Shown here: positions 9,939 to 24,900 of the stretch, piece by piece | Layout of the letters: the number at the start of each line of letters is the position of its first letter | How positions within the stretch are numbered: the stretch's first letter is position 1 | Source: Balaenoptera acutorostrata | Taxonomy: Eukaryota > Chordata > Mammalia > Artiodactyla > Balaenopteridae | Assembly (NCBI RefSeq): GCF_949987535.1 | Contig: NC_080067.1 | Location: 45,816,910 to 45,880,909 of the forward strand | Reading direction: 5' to 3' | DNA length: 64,000 nucleotides | Position numbers and translations under genes: made by a program | The notes under the pieces: generated by a model | What the model was told of the DNA's origin: nothing | What the model saw: only the letters and a program-made list of their open reading frames with translations | The model's database searches: none

Positions 9939-12900
9939 CTGTAAGAAACCTAACAAAACAGAGAAATGAATTCAGAGATTCATTGTTGGTGGGGAAAGGG
10001 CACATGCTTTTAAAGAAAGTCGCTTGTTCATTTCAAAAAAGAATTCCTGGGAGTGGCTGGGTTTTCCTGAGCTGAAGATAAACCAGTGCAATTTTTTAAG
10101 GTTGTAGTTACAAGATACTAAAACGTCCTGATAAAAAAACAAAATTCAGCCAATTAACCAGACATTTTGGCTACATGAGGGCATAAAACACTGGTAAATT
10201 TTTGGCTTTTTGTTTGTTTGTTTTTAACTCACAGAAGATTTTTCTCCTATTTAATGAGGGGAATGGACTAAGAAGCTTTTATGATCCCCTTCACTGCTAA
10301 AAAATGTCACAAACCCTGGTATAGCTTTGTGTCAGCAAGTCAAGCGTCTAGTGAGGTCAACAGCAGATAAAAACAAAACAAAAAATAACAACCCATTCTA
10401 CAGGATTTGTGAGATAGTCAGATTTCCAAGCCTTCCTTTGATGGAAGAGGCTGTGATTATTTCCTTATCACAGCACAGAGGCCAGACTGTCAACAGGCAG
10501 AAGTGCTTAAATGCAAATAAGCAGATTTCCACATGTGGGCCTCAGTGACTCACATAATTTTAACATACCCCAGAAAAAGAATGAAAAATTTGATATTGAA
10601 AAACTGGCTCTTCTATTTGCTTGCAGCTTTTGCATCCAAACTATGGTGGGGGAGTTCAGAAAGCTTGCCCACCACACCTGACAGCATCCTGAAAGTTCGC
10701 CCCAGACTCTTACTTTTCATATAAGCTTTTGGGGAGCTGACACACTTTTACATTCTTTAAGGAATAAAAAGTCCAAATAAAAACCTCTCTCTGATTTGCT
10801 GAGGCTTCTGAGAAGTAACACCACATTTGTTAATCATGGTAACAATATATAATAATCAAAGTTGTGAATTGGTTTGACCTTGATTCTAACAATATGCTAA
10901 GTAAGTCAAGCCACAAAAAAAAAGAAGTGCTTAGAACAAAGGAAGGAACCCTGTGGTTTTCTGGATTGAGACCAGAAACAACTCCCTTTAGCTCTCTCTT
11001 GGGTTCTGCTCTTTCCCTTCCCTTCTTTGCTGCTGGAGGTTCACTAGTGCCACGCAGTGGCCTCCTGGAGCACTGCTTCAGCACCACAGAAAGCCTAGAA
11101 GGATCAACGAATGCTACCAGTCAGGTCCCTGCCTGAGCCTCACTACCTGCCTGGAGCTTTACACGCATTACCTCTTTTCGTTATCACACCAGACCCAGGA
11201 CACTGGGGTTTTGCATCCATTTGACAGATGGGAACACAGAGGTTTAAAATCAGGTAAGGAATTTGCTTAGTCATGGATATATCGTACAACACAGGGAATA
11301 CAGCCAGTAGTTTATAACTATAAATGGAGTATAACCTGTAAAAACTGTGAATCACTATATTGCACACCTGTGACATATAATATTATATATCAACTATACT
11401 TCAATTAAAAAAAAAATTTTGCCTAGTCACAGACCTAGCCAGCACTTGAGATGGGATTTGAACACTTCCTCTGACTCCATACACGAGTCACCTTTACTTA
11501 GATTATGGCAGCCCACATGCTTACTGCTACAGCATTTGCACAGTTCTCTAAACCCGAGCTTATAAATACACAAGCAACACAATCTATAACAGAAATTTGC
11601 TATTTGCAAAGACACAGCTTGATTTCAAGTAAATGACTAAGATAACTTCCTACTTACCTTTCAGCACATCTTGGACTTCAACTGAATTGACATTTTTTAA
11701 GCAGTTCCATAAATTCTGAGCTGTGGCGTTACTCTGCTCCTTTTCTTGCCACTTCTTCAGCATCCTAAACTTATTGATCGTGACATCTTCTTTCTTCTCC
11801 AGGATAGCATCAATATCGCTGATCTTCAACTTCAGGTTGGCAATGGCAATCTTTACCCATTCCTTCCCCAACTTCTCCGCAAGGTTAATCAACTGAGTGT
11901 CTGTTAACAAGGTTTTAGTCTTCACTCCATCTAAAAGCACATGAAGAATTCAGTTGTTCCTCTAAACACTTCATTTAGAGTCATTTACAATGAAAATGTA
12001 TTCTTTTTATATAAAAAAAGAAACCATGATTCGAAACTTTAATAACTGCTTTTAAAATATATTTAAGTGTCAAAAAGATCCCTGCTTTCCCAACTATTTT
12101 AAGGACCAAAGGGAACAATTTCATACAACATTAAACTGGGGTATAATGCTCACATGATAATTCAATAATTCAGGGAATGAAATTGTTTTATAAAGCAGCA
12201 CAAATTAGGTTGGAGTAAAAATAAAAAAAAAATCAGGCACCAAAAATAATTTATGTGGCTCAAAAAGAAAAATATACAGCTTTTGCCCTTGCCCAGCTCT
12301 GCATCTTCATCTAAGTGTTAACACCACATACAAAATGCTACCTTTAGTGGTCAATAAAGAGAACAGCAAGAGATATGAATTGCAGTCTCCATTCCACCAC
12401 CTCCTGGCATCAGGGGAAAGAGCACATTCCACAGAAAAGCCAGGGGATGGTATCTGTAATATCTGTTGCTCACTAAGAAACACTGTCATAATCTTGGAAG
12501 GGTATATGTTTGCCAATGGAAACCACTGGCCCCATAAAAAATATCAGCCCAAGCAGTAAGGTGGATTTTCTACGTTCCCACTTTTCAGCTGGTTGTGCTA
12601 CGGTGCAGCAAAGCTCATGGGTACAGAGTCTCGGTTAAGGATCCTCAAGGCCTTACAAACACTGGAGGTGACATTAGAAGGGAATAAGAGGGAGGAAGAA
12701 TCCTTCCTGCCCCTCCTCCAGGACCGTAACGCCTTCACTCATCTACAGCCAACAATCTATTACAGTGAACCTAACGTTTGTATTGGACCCTAACCCACTT
12801 CAGTTTCCTCTCTAACGTTCTAGACTGAAGAATGGGTTCTAAAGGATGGCCCCTGCCCCCTAGTGGTCTCCTGATACATGGGAGTGTGCTCCTACCTCTC

Positions 12901-15900
12901 AAACTGCTACAATGAAAACTGCACAGGGAATCTGTCAAAAATGTAAGTTCTCAGGACCATCCCCAAACCCCCCAAAATGTTATGTGGCAGCCTGAATGGG
13001 AGGGGAGTTTGGGGGGAGAACGGATACATGTTATATGTATGGCTGAGCCCTCTGTTGTGCACCTGAAACTATCACAACATTGTTCACTGGCTGTACTCCA
13101 ATATAAAATAAAAGGTTTTTTTAAAAAAAAGTGAATCTTATTAATTTATTCGCTACTACATGGTCAACTCTAAAAAGGTTGGAAATCTTAACCTTTCTAG
13201 GTAGTATTTGATCATTTTAATTCTATTTCTAGTTACTTGCTGTTGGAGGTAATTTTAAATAGCCAAATAATTGCAAGAAAAAAACTTTTCCTATATATCA
13301 ATTTAATATAAAATTGTTTCCCATTCAGTTACAAATGAGTAAGTTCTGAGGATCTAATATACAGCATGGTGATTATAGTTAATAATACTGTGTTGTACAC
13401 TTGAAATTTACTAAGAGAGTAGGTCTTATGCATTCTCACTACCACCAAAAAAAAAAAAAAAAGGCTATGTGAGATGATAGATGTGCTAATTAACTTGATT
13501 GGTAAATATTTCACAATACATGCATACATCAAAACATCACGTTGTGTACTTCAAGTATATACAATTTTGTCAATTGTATCTCTATAAAACTGGAAAAATA
13601 TTGTATCCCAATTTGGTTAGCTTTTAAAATAACTCTAGAGCCTCATTTTGATGTTCATTAAATAGAAATAATAAACTTTTCTCTAGTGACATACAGTAAA
13701 ATCAGACATATGTCATCCTCACAACCTCCTGCTCTAGCAAGTAAAGAATAGCTTATTTTAGTCTATAGAGAGTTTATCTGCTTTTAGAGATTCATACCTT
13801 CTTACAATAGTAAAATAAAAGGTATTTTGATGAAAGGGTTAATCTGGGGAGTTACATGAGGCCCCCAAAGCCTTGAGATCTTGTCTCATATAATTTGAGT
13901 CTGGGTTTTTTAACTTAAATTTGTGAATCCCGGCTGGACTTGAATTTTGAGGTACATACTCCATCTTCTGGCTCCTTGGAGTATTGTTTTTAAATGTTTA
14001 AATCTCTACTGTATTTTCACAACTATCAAGCCTTGGTCTCTGCCATTTAATTGGAAGAAATTAAGTTGACCTTTGTCTCCAATAACTGAGCTGGCGGCTC
14101 CTTCCCCCAAAAGTAGCTAATAACTTTGAGGCCAGTGAATGCACACATGGACATTCACTATTTACTCCTTCAATGAATATTCATTACCTTCTACATAAAA
14201 GGCTGCAGGCTCAGTGTTATGGGAAAACGCACAGATGGACAGGCCACGGCCCCTGTCCCTACGGGCTGCAGGAGCTTCCCCTGGCCCTCCATTCTACTTT
14301 CACCGAGTGAAGGGGAGGAGTGGGCAGTCAAGCTGGAAAAGTAAGCTGGGGCAGACCAAGAAGGACCCTTATCCAGCCCTAAGGAGCTGGGACACAGGCG
14401 GCAAGTATCTGGGAGGGCACGCACACCTAGGAGGTGGCTCCCGGAGGACTGACCCAAAAAGCACAGGCGTTGCATGAAAGTCAATAGGGGAGACGAGGGA
14501 AAACAACTGATAGCCACGGGTGACATTTTTACAAACCTGAAGTGTCAATCTGCTTCATTCTTTTATCATAGACCACCTCATCAGGTAAGCTGCTACTCAT
14601 TTTTCGTCTCCTATTACCTTTAAAAAACAAACAAAAAAAAAATTGGCTTTCCCTTAGGGTTCTTATTGTCTATCCATCTTCAAACTAGAGTTCTTTTTAA
14701 AAAAAATCATCATTGAGATAGAAACAAATTGAAAATGGATTCAAAGGTCGTTCAGATGATTAAGAGTTATGGAACACTGAACAGATCCTTAACGTTACCG
14801 TATTTGCACAGCAGAATGAAAATTCTAGTGGATGGCAGGAACAGACGAGTCTAATGCCCAGTTACGAGCACTTACCACTTGTGCCGCTTTTCGAAACGTT
14901 CGGGTTCTGATCATGCTGAACCCAGTCACCTGTTAAAGTACAATAAGCAGCAATTGGAAAAAGTGGTTTTGAAACTGGAAGTAAAGCAATCGATTTATGA
15001 AAGCACCTGAAACCCGAGGGTCTTGGCAATCTCTCTAAAGTTCAAATATGAGTTTGGGGTTTTAACTTGGTATGTATGCAAATGCACTGGGCTTGAACTC
15101 TTGAGATAAATAACAAGTACTCCTTCCAACACGTCTTGTGGGACAAGTGTTTCCCAAACTTCAGTCATCCGCACACCACTGTCATGATATCTGCCATACC
15201 CATCTGCCAGGTGAAATGTCATTCGCTCCGTATTTCTTTAAATCTAAAACGACCGTAAATAGAACACTGGCATCACGTGCCATATGGAGAAGGAAGCCAT
15301 AAAAATAAACATCTTTAAATTGTAAGTGTATTTACATGTACTCCACGTAAAAGAATCTCATATATGTATTATCATTCTGTACTTGAGGGGTTCTTTCTGG
15401 ACACTCCACCTGTGATTCGACACCACCTGCCCCATGTGAAATTCAACCCCTGCTCTAACCGATGCCTATGTGTCAGGCAGGCCTTCCGCAGGTTCCTTTA
15501 GTGAAGATGCCTAATAGTGATGGGCAATTTCAGTTCATTGTTAGCTTAGGCCGCCAAAATAATGGAGACCAGAACCATCTTACAGTGCAGAATATTATTA
15601 AGTAAGTTTAAAAAAAGAAGTCTTAAAAAGTGGTCTTTAGGGGCTTCCCTGGTGGCGCAGTGGTTGAGAGTCCGCCTGCCAGTGCAGGGGACACGGGTTC
15701 GAGCCCTGGTCTGGGAGGATCCCACATGCCGCGGAGCAGCTGGGCCTGTGAGCCACAGCTGCTGAGCCTGCGCGTCTGGAGCCTGTGCTCCGCAACAAGA
15801 GGGGCCGCGATGGTGGGAGGCCTGCGCACCGCAATGAAGAGTGGCCCCCGCTTGCCGCAACTAGAGAAAGCCCTCGCACAGAAACGAAGACACAACACAG

Positions 15901-18900
15901 CCATAAATAAATAAATTAAATTAAAAAAAAAAAAAGTGGTCTTTAAAATTGCCAAGAGGCTTAGTCTAGAAGAACATCTGTCATTCAGGTTGCTACATGT
16001 TAAATACCTTTATTCCTGTGGCATTTGCTGTGATTAAAAAGTAATGTCTCTCAGGTTCATTTATTTGAGCATATTAATGAATACCGAGGAAAAATACTAC
16101 AATCCCCAATACACAGTCCCAACTAGGACTCTCCCCAGCTAAGTAATTGTAGTTTGGATAAAAGGGCCTGTTTCAAACTGGCTAACTTAAGGGTATAATA
16201 TTGAGAACAGGAGTCACACCTATAGAAAAGCTTCCTGCTTAAACTAGCACAGAATTCCAAACTGATTAGACTGGGTTTCGTTTCTGGAGTATAAAGACAT
16301 GAGAGCAAATATGGACTCTGTGCACCCACTGACTCTGGGGATTTGGACGGTGGGTGCCTGAGAAGCAGAGCCAGCACTTCTGCCCAGGAGCTGGGGCCTC
16401 TGTTTCTCTTAATCAAATGTTTTAATATTACAGTGATGGGACAGACAACTACTCTATTTGCTTTTCCACCCAGGCCACCTGCCCCCCTCAACCCCCAAAC
16501 AGAGTTTTAGTTCAAGATACAAAACACTCACACTCTCTCAGTTTTGCTTTCCATACAATTTCCTCGGAATCCATTTCAACCAAAAGTAACTTAAACTCCG
16601 CTGGTTGCTCCAAATACACTTCACTATAACTTTTCAATTTTAAAAGTGAACCATCCACAAATTCAATTTCCTTTAAAAAAAAAAAAAAAAAAGTGATTTT
16701 CTGAAATTTAAAAGTTGCATTAATTAACAACATAAAATGTCAGATAAGGAATAATGGCAATGAGAAGGGTTAGTGCTTGAAGGCTCACTGAAATTTCGAC
16801 CTTGGAAATCCCACTCCTTAATCATACATCCTCTCACTCTCCTGCTCCTAGCCCCTCTTTACTCGTACTCCAAACTGCTTTCCTACCTCATGGAAGCTTC
16901 TAGTCCTGTGGCCCTAGTTTTCTAAAGTGTAACTTTTCAGCCTTTCCTGATTCCAACGTTTCATCTTTCCCAAATGGAACCTGTGTTCACCCATCAGCCG
17001 CCCTATCCCAGGTGCTTTTAAACTCCTCACCATCCTTTTCCTAGATCATTCTCCAATCTGCAGTTGATTCCACATTTACAGAACTATGTGCAGTGTCTTA
17101 TCCACATGTCCTCACTGAACACCGCCGTCCCCCAACAAATCCTCGTATCGCTATTTTATGGATAAAGATTCCCAGAGAAGCGAATGAACTTGCCCAGGTC
17201 CACACCTAGGAAGTGGCGGAACTGGAATTTGAATCCACACCTCGTGGCTCCAGAGTGTGAGCTCTTAACCACTACACAGACTGCCTCCTGCCTTCCCCCT
17301 CCTCTGCTCCTCTCCAGGCTGGCTAGCAAGGCTGGCGGGAGAAAGACATCTTCTAAAAAATATCAGTGACCTGCACGGGGTGTCACCATCACAAACCAAT
17401 GGTCTCAACCTGTCCCCCTCCCTCTCCGTTCCAAGTCACTAGTATGATCTTCACAGCCTTCTAAGGGTCAGTCACCTGGGCCTACAAAGCTGAGACAGCG
17501 CCCTCCCCAGGCCCTACTCCTCCTAAATCCCTCCACGTTCAGCTTCTCCAGAACTATCCTGGGGCCTCCAGCCCAACTGCACGTTCCCGCCCCCTCACTT
17601 AGACACCTGCGGTCCCTCTTCCGGGAGAGCTTCGGAAAGCTCATCTCTTCCAGGGAATCCCTCACCCTTCAAACCCAGAACAAACATCACCCACGTGAAA
17701 AGCATTCCTGGAGACCCACTGCACTTTGTACCCATCTCTATAGTAACACATTATGTTAAAATTATTTCTTTTCATGAATGGAGTTATTTCTCTCACTTTG
17801 AGGGAAAAGACTGTGACTTACTTGTTTTTTAATTCTTAGCTCTTAGCTCAAGCTGACTGGTAATAGGCACTTCTGATCAATGTCAGTTAAGCAAATCATT
17901 AATGGTATAAAACTAATAAGAACACCTTATATTTACACAGTTTGATAACTTTCAGAGTGCTCCCAAACCATTACTTGGTATGATCCTTACAGCAATCCTG
18001 GGAGATTATCCCCATTTTATTGGCCAGAAGTGTGGTTAACAGAACGTAGACTATTTAAAGCCCTCCAGCTATCAACATCTTTTGTAAGAATGAACTCCTG
18101 GGAACCCCTCGGTGTCTTCCTGGGCACATCCATCCATTCAATATGTATTATTCCCTCTCCTAGTGGTTCTTAAACGTGGCAGCACATTATAGTCACCTTG
18201 GGAGCTTTAATAAGCCCAATGCCCAGGCCATTCCCAGACCAATTAAGTCAGCATCTCTGGAGGTGGGACCCAGGCCACGGAATGTTTTTAAAGCTCCTCA
18301 GGGAATTTCACTATGCAGCAAAGGCCAAGAATCACTGCTCTAAGCACACCCTTCTAATTTAATTCCACTTCCCAGACAAGGCTGCAGTTTGCTTCTCTTG
18401 ATTGTTTTGATGTACCATCTGCCAGGGCTTGATCAGCTTAGAAGGGCTGAGAATCAGCCTCTCAGATCCCTGTGTGGGGACAGTGGCTTTAGAGGTCAAG
18501 GGCAGTCCGGGCCCTGGGCGAGCCCTCCAGCGCCCAGGTGTGTGCAGATCGCCCACCTGCTTTGCACATTAGTTTCCTCAGCCATGTTGTTGTAAGGCTC
18601 AAATGGTTCAAAGGGTGTGGAGAGACGCTTTGAAACTGGAAAGGAAGGAAGGTTATAGAAGACTGTCTGACCAACCTGACTGCTTCTACAGGGCACGAGG
18701 CCCCTAATAATATAATAAAACAGTACAACATGGACCACTGCCATTAGCTCTCTTGCCTCACATTTTAATTTAATGGAATCAAAACATGTTTTCAACTTTT
18801 CATAAACTATAAAACAAACAAACAAACAAACAAAAGGAGGTGTACAAAAGGAATTTCCATGCAGCCGTCCAGACTAGAGAAGCTGTGGCATATGCTCAGA

Positions 18901-21900
18901 GCACATAATGAAAATAAGTTTTAAAAATAAACTAAGTCATTTCCAAGAAACCAAGATCACTTACAAATGTCATGGTGTGTACAGTGAATAGTTCAAATCT
19001 AACAACAGTTTGTCCTCATAACTATTTTTCAAATGCCTTCCAGTAAGAAAAGCCCAATATCCCTTGCTAACATTGTTTGAAGAATTTAATTTAAAATGCA
19101 AGAACATTTAAAACCTTTTTAAAGGGAAAGAGATTGGATAGTCTATTTTTCCAATGACTGCAGATAAATCCTGAAATTCAACTGTATTTTTGGAATAAAC
19201 AACAAGTTTAGCAAAACAACTGCCTTCTTAGAAACTGGGAAATAAAAAAGGGAAACAAAATGCATTATTTTGAATATCTTCAAAACACCATATCTAAGAA
19301 ATATACATCCTTGCTACTACTCCAAGGTGGCTTTTAAAATATCTACCTCAGGGGTGATTTCAGCTTCTGGCTCACTGATCAGCCTGTACTTCTTCCCATT
19401 CTGCAACAACTTCTGGCAAACGGGAGGCTTGTCGATTTTCATGAATTTCTTAGAGGAGTGCTTTACAGACTTGGAAATATCCTAAAGGAGGAAATAGGTT
19501 TTGGTTTTGAAATCCATCAGCAACAACTGTCAGAGACCTAAGAGCCAGGCTGTGCATGTGCCAGCTGCATTATCTTCACTTCCTCCTACAGAATGACAGC
19601 GGGGGAGTAGCTTTCACAGTGCTCAAAAGGGAAAAAAGCCACAGAGGCTGAGTCGCCTTTGATCTGCACTTCCGGCACCCAGATCGCCAAACATCTTCCT
19701 GCAAAAGCACTACAGCCAAAAGCAACACTTATACCCTGTGTGGCACCAAAAATCTGCTTCTGAAGAATCTGAGAAAATTAAATTAGCGCTAGCATTACAC
19801 ATTTGTATTACTAACTACATGCCCATCGTGTGAACAGAAAGCAACTATTTTACTGTACATGGTTCCAGCCTACTCAGAGTTTGTTTCCATCCTTATTTTC
19901 ACAACTATCCCTTTGACATGGCCCTAGAGGGGACACTGATTTTATATGTAATGTTCGAATGCCCCTAAGAGGTTAATGTAACCTTTGGCCCAAGCTCCCT
20001 TGGTAAAGCAGCTGTAGACCCGAACATGAAATTTAGGTTTCCTGAGGCAGAGTTCAAGGAAATCTCTTCCTACGTAGGAAAAAAATCAACCCAAGAAGAA
20101 AGGTGTAAAAATAAAACATCAGCCAGGAAGGACATCCTGCCTTATGCATGCCACACTCCCCATTGTTCTGGTGGCATCCTTCTCTACATTTGCTGATACA
20201 ATCAGCTCCCTACCCCAGCTTCCCAGGAAGTGTGGAATAACGCTCTTTTAATTAGTTGATTTTACTTTAAAAAAATATAAAGTTCATCAAATAATAGTAC
20301 TTATTCCAAATCTATGCTAATTATACTTTTGTTTTTAACTTTTTATTTTATATTGGAGTAGAGCCGATTAACAATGTTGTGATAGTTTCAGGTGCACAGC
20401 AAAGCGACTCGGCCATTCATATACATGTATCCATTCTCCCCCAGACTCCCTCGGGTCCAGGCTGCCGCATAACACTGAGCAGAGTGCCCTGTGCTACACT
20501 AATTATACTTTAGATGGGATTATTTTTATACCGTTTTAAAGACTACTTTCCCAACGGAAAGTATTATCTTCAATGAGACTACAGGAAGCATATTCTACTT
20601 GCTTAGGAGGAAACTAAGAACCTATTACTTAATAAAGTTTTTATACTTTAATACATATTGCTAATTAAAATCACTATATTTTTAAAGCATGGAAATATTA
20701 CAACCTAAAACCACTGGGAGTAGGTATTTTGATATAAATTCTATAACTCAAATTATAACTCATAAATTAGTACACTTTATTATAGCTCTAATGCTTATTT
20801 TTTTCCAATTCTGTTAAACCCTAATTTTGAATCTGAAAGTATAATTTTGAGTCACTGCTTTATCTACTATATTTCAGTGCTCCATCCACCTCTAAGTCAT
20901 GGTAACTGTATTGACAGTGAGCCAGCCTATGAAAGGAGATTCAGTTCTCTGTTATAGATCAGTGCAGAAAATGGGCTAAACATCATGGCCTTATTCTGCG
21001 TTCTGGAAAACTGGTTCCATTATGAATATCCACACCCCTCCCCTCAGGCCATTCTACCTTAAACATATTGGGTGCTTCATGAACATTTGCTGCTACAAAA
21101 CCCAGAATGTTGAACCCAAGGTCAATTTTTATCCAAAAAATTGCTCTGGAATGAGTTACCCTAAGAGATCCATCTTGCTGACGGAGCTTTAGGCCAAGGA
21201 GAAACCTTCAGTCACCCTACACTGGACCCAAAGACCTGAAACGGCTCCCCAGTGTATCCAGAGCAGGTGCTTCTCCAACTCTAACGTCCCAATCACCTGG
21301 GAATGTTGACCAGTGCAGGCTCTGAGTCTGCAGGTCTGGGTGGGGCTGAGACTTTGCATTTTAACGAACTCCCTGCTAATGTCAGCCAGCCACTGCTGGT
21401 CTCCATGTCCCCTGGTCCCAAGACCACATGTTGAGCAGCAAGGTGTAGAGAATAGATGGCCTAGGTTCCCCACCAGGCAACCCTCTCCAAGGCCAGGCCT
21501 GCCTGTCTGCGCCACCCCCACCTCTGGAGCGCTATTTTCCTATCTGTTATCTTCATGACACTGTTTACATGTATAAACACCCATACTCCATGGATCTGAG
21601 GACTTGGCATGCACCCAGGCACTGACCTGATGACCTCTGTGGGCGAGCACCAAATCAGACCCGCTGTGGGTGACGCTTAAATCAACAGGGACGGGACCCA
21701 CCCGGACGTCATGTCAAGTCTGAACACAAAGTATTCAACATTTAGTATTCACTTTCATTGACTTACCTTGATGAAGGACTCATTATTGGTTGCTATGTAC
21801 ACTCGAAAAGACAAGGATGGGTTATGGTCGATGGCTTTGTACAGGATCACGGCCCCGTGGTGGAATACTGTTTCTTCGCTTTGAATAACAGGTCCCACAG

Positions 21901-24900
21901 GAGAAAGAGAGCTCACGTGCCATTTGACATGGGTTGCAGAATGGTCCACGGTATATTCTAACAAGGCCCCAGTACTTTTAACATGTAAGACTTTGAACAT
22001 CATGTTGGCATCGCAGTCTGTTAACACATGAAGGTGAATCAGTATTCCAGGTACTGTATGGGTTGCACACATACTCTCACACATATGCACACACACACAC
22101 TAACTAAACTTTTAGCAAACGAGTACTTACGACCCAAGCAGAGGGAATGTGGAAAATGAATGGAGGTAAGACAGGTTGGGTCACATTTAACATCAAACAA
22201 GGGTCCACCGACAACCCAGGGCTTCACAACCAGGTCCGCGTATTTGCTCCAGGACAGGACGCAATACTTGATGTCAACTTTTCTGTTAACCTCAAATATC
22301 AGACCAGTCTCCGTGCACTGGTAAGTTCCCTCTGTGTCCACCTTCAGTCTGCATTGGATAGATAAGAACACCTGTTTAGTCCTGATGTTTGCTTAGGAGA
22401 AGACTTCTGAAAAAAATTTTTTTTAATTCATTTTTTTGTTTTTAATTTCACTCAAAAGCACTAAGGGAACTCTATAACATTTTGAAGCAGCACCATTATC
22501 AAAGAAAACAATCCAAGTAATTACATAAAATGTGTAAAGTTAGTTATGCTTTTTGTATTTCCCCTACTTGGGGTTATAATTATGTAGAAAGTTAAATTAC
22601 TGACGATATGTATTCTGTATTCACAATTACTTACAAAAACTGTCCCCGGGAAAGGAGCCTGGGGGTCACTAGTTCATTGTGTTTCTGGAGAAAAAGCACA
22701 TATATAACCTATAAGTAAATGCTGTTTTCTTAAATAAAGCAAATTAAAGAATCATCCTTCGTAATTAAAAGATACTTACATTTTCAGCATTACAGTGTTC
22801 ACAGTGAGATTGGATTTCATTAAATTCTAAATGATAGAGAAAAAGTTTTACTTATAGGAATGTGATTGGCATTTTCAGACAAAAACTGTTTTAATAAATA
22901 TATAAGATATGACCAGATTACAAAATTCAAAGGTACAGGTCCCTCAGCAATCATGAGAATATTTTGGAAAACATCAGTTCATACCTGAATTAAAATGATC
23001 TGTGGGCAATTCTTTACCCTCCCATTCTTCAACTGTAAAAGATATGGTCACACATGTATTGGCGTAAGTCAGCCACAGGGTAAATCACTCAAACCCCCAT
23101 CTCCAGCTTCACAACCAACAGGAACTTTAAACATACATTAAACACCTCCGTGAGTGGATTCAGTGCCACATGACGCATCATGCTTGTGAGTCCCGCTGTA
23201 GGTCTAAGGCATGAAAACGAGCTTGGAAGCGACTCTTAAGTTTCCATGCACCCCATTTTGGCACATTAAGTCTTTAGCTGATCTTTTGGCACAGAAGCAA
23301 CAGCTCTCTCAGAATACTCTTCTCACACCACAGGCACAGGCAGAACGGGATGAATTAGAGAAAACGAGAGGGCAAGGGCACTGCCTCGCTCTTACCCTGA
23401 TTAGACGCTTCCTCGGTGGAAGACCCTCTTAGCTCCCCATCTGCGGAGACAAGAAGGGACGGAGGCACAGGTGGTCATGAACGAGCTCTTCACTAGTTAC
23501 TCCTCACCTAGGCCAGCGTCTCAGCTGGACAGCTGCAGCCCCCAGTGAAGAGCCCTTCATGGTGGCCAGGAGTCGGGAACTAAGCTGGAGTCATCATCCC
23601 CAAGGTAGAGCTTGACTGGCATCAGCCCTTCAGGTTAGTACAGAGTTAGAGATAAGCTTGGAAGTAAGAGAGGAGTTGACATCTGATTTTAGGCATATTT
23701 AAACTGGAACTATCTTGTAAGCGTCTCTGATTTAGCATGTAGACTCCTTCCATTGGCTCCCCACTACTTCAGCTGCTATCAGCCTCCCCACACTTACTGC
23801 CCTCCTGTCACTCCGAGCCGCTCTCCACACCAAAGCACGCTCCTGCCTCGGGGCCTTTGCACTTACTGTCTCCTAGCACAAATATTCACGCTGCTCACTC
23901 CCTTACATCCTTGCAGTCTCTGTTCAAATGTCGCCTTATCGGAGAGGCTTTCCTGATGCCCCCGCCCCGACCAAAGCAGGGCCTGCCTGACACCTCTCTT
24001 CCCCCTCCATTTTCTTCAGGGCACTGCCTGCCACCTTGCACACTATACAGTTCAGTGTTTCTGCTTCCTGTCTCTCTCCCCACTAGAATGTAAGCCTCAT
24101 GAGGACTGTAACACCAGGGCCTGGTAAGTGCTCACTTTCTGAATGACTAGAATTCCAGAATACAAAAATGTATTATGAAAGGGAACAGTGGTGAATTTTC
24201 CTATTATCTACACCGGCCACTAGTTGCATGAGCTTGGGCACTCTAGTTATGTACTAAACCTCTCTGTCCATTACTTTCCTCATCTGTAAAATGAGGATTA
24301 ACATAATACCACCCCCAGAAAGACAGAAAATAAAATTACAGGTAGGTATTGCACCTGGCGCTCAGCAAGCACTCAGTGAGTGCTAGCTAACTGTTATTAA
24401 CTATTATTTTGCTAGGGCAATGGGTGGAACTCATTAAAAAATTAAAGAATTCTAAAGCAGACAATAACCCTTCACTTGGGGTAAGACCTAATATGTTGAA
24501 TGCTTGGTTTTATATTTTAAAGATTCTGAACAACCTTTGGGAGGGTGAGCCCATGGGTAGGACAGGCATCTTCACCACGTGTGGAAGGTCCTAGGCCACC
24601 ACCAATGCCCGGAAGGTGCGGACTCTCCCCAGGATGCTGCTCCAGCCCTGGCCACACAAGCTGCCGGCTATCAGGGCATTCATTATACAGGAACCGGGAG
24701 TTGCAAGAGAGAACCAGCTTTAAAAAACAGCATTACGGGGCTTCCCTGGTGGCGCAGTGGTTGAGAATCTGCCTGCCAATGCAGGGGACACGGGTTCGAG
24801 CCCTGGTCTGGGAAGATCCCACATGCCGCGGAGCGACTAGGCCCGTGAGCCACAACTACTGAGCCTGCGCGTCTGGAGCCTGTGCTCCGCAACAAGAGAG

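Noticed and set aside
15546..15914. Open frames within SINE copies (also near 24.7, 51.5 and 57.8 kb)
   Set aside because: Identical peptides recur at each copy because the SINE sequence itself is open. They are not genes.
22131..22348. Shorter exon 8 using the inner acceptor
   Set aside because: It would need phase 2 from exon 7, which breaks the clear frame of exons 2 to 7. The outer acceptor keeps phase 0.
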